From Prolixibacteraceae bacterium (GTDB lineage Bacteria > Bacteroidota > Bacteroidia > Bacteroidales > Prolixibacteraceae): 10,983 nt of DNA. The DNA lies in assembly GCA_016930735.1 (NCBI GenBank), contig JAFGGF010000024.1, positions 1 to 10,983 on the forward strand, read 5' to 3'. This document shows positions 6,402 to 10,983 of this stretch, piece after piece. The position numbers and the translations under genes are program-made. The notes under the pieces are model-generated. The model made no database searches. It was not told the DNA's origin and saw only the letters and a program-made list of their open reading frames with translations. Numbering within the stretch: the first letter of the stretch is position 1; every line of letters begins with the position of its first letter.

Positions 6402-7385
6402 TCATTTTTTATCTGTATCGATTTTTTTAGTTGTAAGTATTATTGTCTTTTTTCCATCATCCGATGTTTTTACTTCAAAGCCTTGAATTTTATTTGATTT
6501 TGCCATATTTTTAACATCTTCGGCTTTGACTTTTTTCCCGTCAATAAAATAAACATTGGTTGTATCGCCTGGATAAGTCAGAAATATTGGATTACGGCCG
6601 TATTGTTCAGCCATTTGCCGGTATTTTTCAGCCATTTCTTTTTGCTTCTGGGAATAATCCCAGGCACGTTTTTCAAGCAATGTTTTTTGTTCCTGGCTTA
6701 GAAAATTCTGTTCTTCAATACGTTTTTGTAATTCCTCTATTCCAAATCCTGTAAAATAGTCATTGGAATTAAAGTCCCTGAAATCAAAATCTCCTGTAAC
6801 CCATCCTGATGAATTTAAATCAGGAAGTGTCAGATTACCATCCCAACCATAAAAATATGAGTTGCTATTCACTTTATATAAAGCTTCCAATCCTCTCAGA
6901 TTTAACACTTTGCTTAATTCGCTTAAATTGGCCAAGTCGATATCGCCATTCATTTCAATCAGGTTTACCGACGATTCGGAAGCTGTTACCAGGGCGAGCG
7001 AACTCACTTTTTCATTTTCCTTCTTTAAATAAACCTTAATATCCTCACCCATTTTCTTTTCGGTCTTAAAAAGGTCGTAATCTTCGTCCTGGTAATTGGA
7101 AAGAATTTCATCATGCAGGTCTGATAAATCAATTTCATTGTCAGATTCATAATTATTTTGTGAAACAACTAAAATATTATCCAATTTCTTGAGAGTTTCG
7201 TAAACCGGTGAATCTTTTTCTATGTTTTTCTTCCTGAGGTAAAGGTCAAACATATCGTTGGTGATTTTAGTTGCGCTAAAACCGTTGTTGTCTGCATAAT
7301 TCTCGGTCAGGTACGAGAATATATCCTGTGAAAAAACAGGTGTAGCGAACAATAAAACAAAAACTATTACAATAATTCTTTTCAT
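6402..7385 (-). CDS. Exported DUF4252 protein with long C-terminal extension
   Basis: A 327-residue protein. Residues 1-19 form a signal peptide ending VFS before Gln20; there is no lipobox. Residues about 25-175 fit the DUF4252 pattern: a helical start (MFDLYLRKKN), a KKLDNILVVS strand, a DLFKTEKKM segment and SSLALVTASESSVNLIEMNGDIDLANLSELSKV (here SSLALVTASESSVNLIEM followed by NGDIDLANLSELSKV). After a Gly/Asp/Asn/Phe-rich linker (about 178-214) comes a charged helix, probably a coiled coil (about 216-262). A small alpha-beta module follows (NVYFIDGKKVKAEDVKNM, then two strands, about 277-322) that resembles the plug-like IDGKEV segments seen at the ends of some Bacteroidota envelope proteins. 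Function is unknown. It is downstream of the sigma/anti-sigma pair (96-nt gap without a terminator), suggesting one operon and a role in the sensed envelope process. The extra C-terminal half is unusual for the family. Confidence 0.75.
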   Translation of the reverse strand: MKRIIVIVFVLLFATPVFSQDIFSYLTENYADNNGFSATKITNDMFDLYLRKKNIEKDSPVYETLKKLDNILVVSQNNYESDNEIDLSDLHDEILSNYQDEDYDLFKTEKKMGEDIKVYLKKENEKVSSLALVTASESSVNLIEMNGDIDLANLSELSKVLNLRGLEALYKVNSNSYFYGWDGNLTLPDLNSSGWVTGDFDFRDFNSNDYFTGFGIEELQKRIEEQNFLSQEQKTLLEKRAWDYSQKQKEMAEKYRQMAEQYGRNPIFLTYPGDTTNVYFIDGKKVKAEDVKNMAKSNKIQGFEVKTSDDGKKTIILTTKKIDTDKK

Positions 7386-7481
7386 GTCTTTTATTTTTAT
7401 GTTTTAATAACTATCAATATTTTATTTATATAAATCACAGTAAGTCAATGTATAATATTCTTAATTCCTGTATCTTTAATT

Positions 7482-7922
7482 TCAGTTAATTATTATTGGC
7501 GTGTCTTCATCAATCCATAATACAAACATTTCTTCCTCTTCCTGAGGTTGAATTGATTCTGAAACCTGGTACATGGCCTGTTCCATTACAAAAAAGTTGT
7601 TTTCAAGTTCTTTTGTTTTTTTATTCCTGATGTTCAGGTAAATACTTAAAACCAACACCAGCATGGCGGCGATGGATGATATGCTGTACAAGCTACGTTT
7701 AATATGGATCCGTCTTTTTTCTTTATTTTGAATGGCTTTAAAGATTTCTTCTTCAAAACCGTCGGGAATCCCTGCTTCAGACTTATAAAAGCTAAATGCA
7801 TCAGACTCCGGAGATTCAACCTTTTCATCAAGGATCAGGTTTTTCAGGATTGCTTCCTCATCCAATGTGGATTCACCCCTGTAATATCTGGTCAACAAAT
7901 TGTTTTTTTGATCCTTCTTCAT
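7482..7922 (-). CDS. Probable anti-sigma factor, single-pass membrane protein
   Basis: A 146-residue protein with no strong family signature. The N-terminal part LLTRYYRGESTLDEEAILKNLI (split: LLTRYYRGEST, LDEEAILKNLI; about 9-30) has the YxxGexslxEE pattern that opens many Bacteroidota anti-sigma and related regulators. A basic stretch (KEKRRIHIKR, about 67-76) precedes a single hydrophobic segment at about 77-97. This gives a cytoplasmic N-terminus of about 75 residues and a periplasmic tail of about 48. The tail contains an acidic run (QEEEEM) and ends with a hydrophobic FVLWIDEDTPIIIN. The start lies 50 nt inside the sigma factor gene, so the two are very likely made together. Context and topology, not a domain match, support the anti-sigma call. 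The exposed tail could be the sensor or the contact for the DUF4252 protein encoded next. Confidence 0.65.
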   Translation of the reverse strand: MKKDQKNNLLTRYYRGESTLDEEAILKNLILDEKVESPESDAFSFYKSEAGIPDGFEEEIFKAIQNKEKRRIHIKRSLYSISSIAAMLVLVLSIYLNIRNKKTKELENNFFVMEQAMYQVSESIQPQEEEEMFVLWIDEDTPIIIN

Positions 7923-8418
7923 AATTGTAAATTTTTAATAATTCACTTTTTACTCTCAGCCTCGACCGTGAAAGAATTACCCTTATATAAGGGATTTCGT
8001 AACCGGTCATTTCTTTGATCTCATCGAATGAAAATCCATCAATATCCCTCATTCTTATTACTTCTCTGTATCTGTCCGGAAGGTTTGAAATAATATTTTG
8101 TACCTTTTCATGGCTTTCTTTTAATTCCAGGCTTTTTTCTTCCGAATGTAAGTTCTGAACCTTAAACTCTTCCTTTTCTCCCATTCGCAAAGGCCTCTTT
8201 TTCTTCAGTAAATCGAAACAATAGTTTTTTGCAGCCGCTGTTATATAGGCATTTAAATTCAAACATTTTCCAAGCTCTTTCCTGCGGTCCCAAAGTTTCA
8301 GCATTAAATCCTGAACGGCATCACGCGATTCCTCTTCATCTTTCAATATCCTGTTAATCATCGGATAAAGCTTTCCTGAAAACGGGATGATATGTTGTTT
8401 AAATTCGTCAGTTGTCAT
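7873..8418 (-). CDS. ECF-type RNA polymerase sigma-70 factor
   Basis: A 181-residue protein with the two-domain layout of extracytoplasmic-function sigma factors. Region 2 is at about 15-78, with EESRDAVQDLMLKLWDRR (about 29-46) for core binding and NLNAYITAAAKNYCFDLLKKK (split: NLNAYITAAAK, NYCFDLLKKK) for -10 recognition. Region 4 is at about 104-162: ISNLPDRYREVIRMRDIDGF and the helix-turn-helix SFDEIKEMTGYEIPYIRVIL, followed by SRSRLRVKSELL. It would direct RNA polymerase to a dedicated regulon that includes its own operon. The stop lies 50 nt inside the next gene, a probable membrane anti-sigma factor, which suggests release in response to an envelope signal. A weak TAATATTG (8446 down to 8439) before the ATG might be its promoter box, with one mismatch to TAnnTTTG. 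The gene is divergent from mntP; the signal is unknown. Confidence 0.92.
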   Translation of the reverse strand: MTTDEFKQHIIPFSGKLYPMINRILKDEEESRDAVQDLMLKLWDRRKELGKCLNLNAYITAAAKNYCFDLLKKKRPLRMGEKEEFKVQNLHSEEKSLELKESHEKVQNIISNLPDRYREVIRMRDIDGFSFDEIKEMTGYEIPYIRVILSRSRLRVKSELLKIYNYEEGSKKQFVDQILQG

Positions 8419-8489
8419 TCTGAAATATTCGACGATTTCAATATTAATTTATAACAGTTTTTGTGAAAATTCTTTAATCTCTATATATT

Positions 8490-8521
8490 TTTATCAGATT
8501 GGAAGTAAAAGATTATTTTTG
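8490..8521 (+). promoter_or_regulatory. Bacteroidota-type promoter of mntP
   Basis: TATTTTTG at 8514-8521 is an exact TAnnTTTG -7 box. TTTA at 8490-8493 has the 20-nt spacing expected of the -33 element, with one mismatch. The predicted leader is only about 12 nt before the ATG at 8539, so there is no room for a manganese riboswitch. The in-frame GTG at 8521 lies at the edge of the box and is ruled out as a start. Confidence 0.6.
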
Positions 8522-8538
8522 TGGTTCTATTAAATTAT

Positions 8539-9108
8539 ATGGATTTTTCACAAATAATCACATTCATATTAGTAGGAATAGGATTAAGTTTTGATTCATT
8601 CGCTGTATCTGTTTCTTGCGGTTTGGTTCGTAAAGAAATCCGTTTCAAGCAGGCTTGTATTATTGCATTTTCTTTGGCGTTTTTTCAGGCTGTATTTCCT
8701 GCATTTGGTTGGTTTATTGGAATTTCAGTAAAAGACCTGATTTCTTCAATTGACCATTGGATTGCTTTTGGATTGTTGCTTATTGTAGGTGTTAGGATGA
8801 TAATAGAAGGCTTTAAATCAGATGGGAAACTGAAGGATTTTAATCCCTTTAAACCTTTGGTTTTAATCAGCCTATCGGTTGCAACCAGTATTGACGCACT
8901 GGTAGTGGGGCTGAGTTACGGCTTCCTGAATATAAAAATTCTGTTACCTGTAATTATAATTGGATTTGTTACTTACCTTGCATCAATGCTGGGAATGTTA
9001 TTTGGGAAGAATATTCCGGCAAAACGAAGCCGGCAATCTATCATTTTAGGAGGAATAATTTTAGTCGGGATTGGTTTGAAAATTTTGATAGAACACCTTT
9101 TTCAGTAA
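8539..9108 (+). CDS. mntP: Manganese efflux pump MntP
   Basis: A 189-residue integral membrane protein (E. coli MntP has 188) with six hydrophobic segments in two homologous halves. Each half opens with the family's aspartate motif: GIGLSFDSFAVSVSCG (Asp19) and SVATSIDALVVGLSYG (Asp119). These aspartates are at the positions needed for Mn export in E. coli. DHWIAFGLLLIVGVRMIIEG (about 72-91) is another conserved block. The charged loop KSDGKLKDFNPFK separates the halves. It would expel excess Mn2+ across the inner membrane. The start at 8539 (MDFSQIITF) is chosen because it aligns with the family and because an upstream in-frame GTG at 8521 falls inside the promoter. It is divergent from the ECF sigma gene and convergent with the small lipoprotein gene, 6 nt away. 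Confidence 0.93.
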   Translation: MDFSQIITFILVGIGLSFDSFAVSVSCGLVRKEIRFKQACIIAFSLAFFQAVFPAFGWFIGISVKDLISSIDHWIAFGLLLIVGVRMIIEGFKSDGKLKDFNPFKPLVLISLSVATSIDALVVGLSYGFLNIKILLPVIIIGFVTYLASMLGMLFGKNIPAKRSRQSIILGGIILVGIGLKILIEHLFQ

Positions 9109-9128
9109 CAGATGTTATAATTCTGTTA
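9106..9128. terminator. Possible weak bidirectional hairpin between convergent genes
   Basis: TAACAGA (9106-9112) and TCTGTTA (9122-9128) form a perfect 7-bp stem around a 9-nt loop. It spans the mntP stop and contains the stop of the opposing lipoprotein gene in its loop. It is AT-rich and lacks a T-run on either side, so termination strength is doubtful. Confidence 0.35.
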
Positions 9129-9510
9129 TATTCAGTTTAATTGTGTAATCATCCAGTTCAAGTGTTTCGGTAGAAACCGGATAAGGAGAAACGTTCATTA
9201 ATTCAAAAATATAATTATCGATCGTATCTTTTAAAGGACCACCGGTACATAATTCAAATATTGTAGTTGTAGTATTTTTAAATTCCAAAAAAATTCTTGC
9301 TTCACCGGCCCAGATACATACCACATCAGATGGACAGCGGCTGTCATTTATATTCAGGATTTCAAGCGAAATATCATTGTTGTCGGAATATACAATCTGA
9401 CCGTGTTTTAACTGCAGTTCTCCATTAAAACCGAAATTGCTTTCTGAAACTTTATCCTCACATGCAAAGGCAAATAAAAATAATGCGATAATTAAAATTA
9501 ATTTTTTCAT
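9115..9510 (-). CDS. Small putative lipoprotein with conserved SRCPxDVxCIWAG motif
   Basis: A 131-residue protein. Residues 1-16 are a lipoprotein signal peptide ending FAFAC, with Cys17 the lipidation site, followed by EDK. The mature part is predicted to be mainly beta-strand and contains DSRCPSDVVCIWAGEARI at about 56-73, with Cys59 and Cys65 that could form a disulphide, and a third cysteine at 88 (ELCTGG). I recall similar DSRCP..V.CIWAG segments in small secreted or lipoproteins of other bacteria, but I cannot name a function. It is monocistronic by position, between mntP (convergent) and dusB (divergent, sharing an 84-nt upstream region). No binding or catalytic role can be assigned. 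Confidence 0.75.
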   Translation of the reverse strand: MKKLILIIALFLFAFACEDKVSESNFGFNGELQLKHGQIVYSDNNDISLEILNINDSRCPSDVVCIWAGEARIFLEFKNTTTTIFELCTGGPLKDTIDNYIFELMNVSPYPVSTETLELDDYTIKLNITEL

Positions 9511-9567
9511 TTTGCCGGATATTTTCGTTTAGACGGAAGTTCACTGTGAAAAGTTGCGTGTAAAATA

Positions 9568-9575
9568 TATTTTTG
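9568..9575 (+). promoter_or_regulatory. TAnnTTTG -7 box upstream of dusB
   Basis: TATTTTTG is an exact TAnnTTTG match 19 nt before the dusB ATG, the same arrangement as at mntP. I see no convincing -33 TTTG at the expected distance, so the assignment rests on the -7 box and its position. Confidence 0.5.
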
Positions 9576-9594
9576 TTTCAGAATTATTTCCAAA

Positions 9595-10608
9595 ATGAAG
9601 ATCGGGAATCTGGATTTAGGACATTTGCCCCTTTTTCTGGCACCTATGGAAGATGTCACATATAATTCTTTTCGTTACATGTGTAAAAAGTATGGAGCAG
9701 ATGTTTTGTACACCGAGTTTGTTTCTTCTGAAGCCTTGATAAGGAATGTCAGGAAATCGAAGGAAAAGATGGAACTTTATGATTTCGACAGGCCTGTTGC
9801 CATTCAGATTTACGGGCATAACATAGATTCGATGGTATACGCGGCTAAGGTTGTTGAGGAATTTCAGCCTGATTTTATCGACATCAATTTTGGTTGCCCG
9901 ATGAAAAAAATAATCAGGCATGGTGCAGGAGCAGCATTACTGAAAGATTTGCCAAAAATGCAAAATATGGCTGCGGAAATTGTTAAGGCAGTCAGCCTGC
10001 CTGTAACGGCTAAAACACGTCTTGGCTGGGATGAAAAAGACAAACCAATTATAGAAGTAGCGGAACGGTTGCAGGATGTTGGTGTTGTCGCACTTGCAAT
10101 ACACGGACGTACCCGTGAACAATTATATTCAGGAGCGGCCGACTGGTCGCTTATTGCGAAAGTAAAAGAAAATCAACGCATTTCAATTCCTGTAATTGGC
10201 AACGGCGATCTTACTTCTGCACAAAAAGCAAAACAGCTATATGAGCAATCGGGAGTGGATGGTTTGATGATTGGCAGACCGGCAATTGGCCGTCCGTGGA
10301 TATTCAGGGAGATAAAAAATTATTTGGATGCAGGCAAATTGCCAGAGCCGGTTTCGGTAAAAGAAGTTGTGGATAATGTGAAAGAACAGCTTCAGTTAAA
10401 TATAAAATGGAAAGACAATGAACGGAATGCAATCCTGATGATGCGCCGCCATTTTGCCAAATATTTTCCCGGGTTGCCAAATTTCAGGGAATTGAAAATT
10501 CAATTGCTTCGCGCTGAAACATATCAAGAGGTGAACATGATTCTGGATAAAATTTCCGAAATCTATTTTAGTGAATTCATCGATTATAACAATGCAAGTC
10601 TGAAATAA
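9595..10608 (+). CDS. dusB: tRNA-dihydrouridine synthase (DusB type)
   Basis: A 337-residue FMN-dependent TIM-barrel enzyme that reduces uridine to dihydrouridine in tRNA. The motifs appear in order: LAPMEDVTYNSFRYMCKKYG (about 15-34, FMN site), EFVSSEALIR, RPVAIQIYGHN, and DINFGCPMKKI with the catalytic Cys101. They continue with AKTRLGW with the FMN-contacting Lys140, AIHGRTREQLYSGAADW with His170, PVIGNGDL, and DGLMIGRPAIGRPWIF (phosphate-binding end of the barrel). The C-terminal helical domain (about 250-330, with MMRRHFAKYFPG) binds tRNA. The length is normal for DusB-like proteins. The subfamily is inferred from length and the GRPAIGRPWIF motif. The ATG sits 19 nt after a TAnnTTTG box. 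The stop codon shares its last base with the start of the following DUF1232 gene. Confidence 0.95.
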   Translation: MKIGNLDLGHLPLFLAPMEDVTYNSFRYMCKKYGADVLYTEFVSSEALIRNVRKSKEKMELYDFDRPVAIQIYGHNIDSMVYAAKVVEEFQPDFIDINFGCPMKKIIRHGAGAALLKDLPKMQNMAAEIVKAVSLPVTAKTRLGWDEKDKPIIEVAERLQDVGVVALAIHGRTREQLYSGAADWSLIAKVKENQRISIPVIGNGDLTSAQKAKQLYEQSGVDGLMIGRPAIGRPWIFREIKNYLDAGKLPEPVSVKEVVDNVKEQLQLNIKWKDNERNAILMMRRHFAKYFPGLPNFRELKIQLLRAETYQEVNMILDKISEIYFSEFIDYNNASLK

Positions 10609-10983
10609 TGGATGATAAATATTCAAAATATTATACTAAAAAATCTCTCTGGAAAAAACTGAAGGACTTTTCCAAAAAAGCAGGACAAAAGGTCGTTTTT
10701 GCAGTATTATTGCTTTATTATGCAATGGCTGATAAAAGTGTACCAGTAAAAACAAAAGCAATGATAGCAGCTGCCCTTGGTTATTTTATCCTTCCGCTCG
10801 ATGCCATTCCTGATTTTTCACCAATAATCGGATTTTCAGATGATTTTGGCGTTTTGATGTTTGCCATTTCACAGATTTCTGAATGTATAACGCCTGATGT
10901 TAAGGATCGTGCAAAAAAACAAATGATGGAGTGGTTTGGGAAAATTGAAGAAAAGGAATTAAGCGAACTTGAAGAGCAAATAG
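10608..10983 (+). CDS. DUF1232 (YkvA-type) membrane protein, C-terminus beyond window
   Basis: The reading frame opens at the ATG 10608-10610, overlapping the dusB TAA by one base (TAATG), and stays open for 125 codons to the window edge. The N-terminus is strongly basic (about 7-28). The central YFILPLDAIPDFSPIIGFSDD (split: YFILPLDAIPDF, SPIIGFSDD; about 59-79) is the hallmark of the DUF1232/YkvA family, with the conserved P-x-D-x-I-P-D and D-D residues. It lies within a hydrophobic helical hairpin (about 48-90). A charged helical tail (AKKQMMEWFGKIEEKELSE) follows. The family is usually about 100-150 residues, so most of the protein is present. Its biochemical role is not known to me. The overlap with dusB suggests co-translation but not a shared function. 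Confidence 0.88.
   Translation, partial: MDDKYSKYYTKKSLWKKLKDFSKKAGQKVVFAVLLLYYAMADKSVPVKTKAMIAAALGYFILPLDAIPDFSPIIGFSDDFGVLMFAISQISECITPDVKDRAKKQMMEWFGKIEEKELSELEEQI

Noticed and set aside
6386..6415. Bidirectional terminator between glmS and the DUF4252 gene
   Set aside because: The AT-rich AAAATcATTTT palindrome has a one-base loop and cannot form a stable hairpin.
8422..8538. yybP-ykoY manganese riboswitch before mntP
   Set aside because: The promoter box lies just 18 nt before the ATG and no riboswitch-like stems are seen.

Overview
The window looks like an ordinary chromosomal stretch from a member of the Bacteroidota, most likely a Bacteroidales/Marinilabiliales-type organism (the order is inferred). 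The evidence is the set of families typical of this phylum (a DUF4270 lipoprotein, a DUF4252 protein, a stand-alone N-terminal half of glycogen synthase), the AT-rich composition, mostly weak Shine-Dalgarno sequences, and several TAnnTTTG-type promoter -7 boxes. No mobile element, CRISPR array, rRNA or tRNA was seen.

Left part (1-2051, all minus strand): panC and panD form a two-gene pantothenate unit that ends at a clear intrinsic terminator (788-819). It is followed by an rfaE2-like nucleotidyltransferase and then radA, which runs off the left edge. These last two overlap by 8 nt. PanC makes pantothenate from pantoate and beta-alanine, and PanD supplies the beta-alanine. RfaE2 would act in nucleotide-sugar (heptose) supply, and RadA in recombinational repair.

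The divergent intergenic region (2052-2344) holds outward promoters for panC and the glycogen-synthase-like gene, plus a GC-rich imperfect hairpin that may be a degenerate repeat. To its right is a tight plus-strand cluster: a GT5-only glycogen-synthase-like protein, a DUF4270 lipoprotein and glmS (glucosamine-6-phosphate synthase, the entry to UDP-GlcNAc, peptidoglycan and lipid A). The spacings suggest co-transcription and an envelope theme.

Middle right (6402-8418, minus strand): an ECF sigma factor, a single-TM probable anti-sigma protein that overlaps it by 50 nt, and an exported DUF4252 protein with a long C-terminal extension. This looks like a self-contained envelope-sensing regulatory operon. 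It is divergent from mntP (manganese exporter), which converges on a small cysteine-containing lipoprotein.

Right end (9595-10983, plus strand): dusB (tRNA-dihydrouridine synthase) is followed directly by a DUF1232/YkvA-type small membrane protein, whose start shares one base with the dusB stop and which runs off the window. I do not see a clearly new system. The sigma/anti-sigma/DUF4252 operon and the half glycogen synthase beside the DUF4270 gene and glmS are the parts most worth following up.
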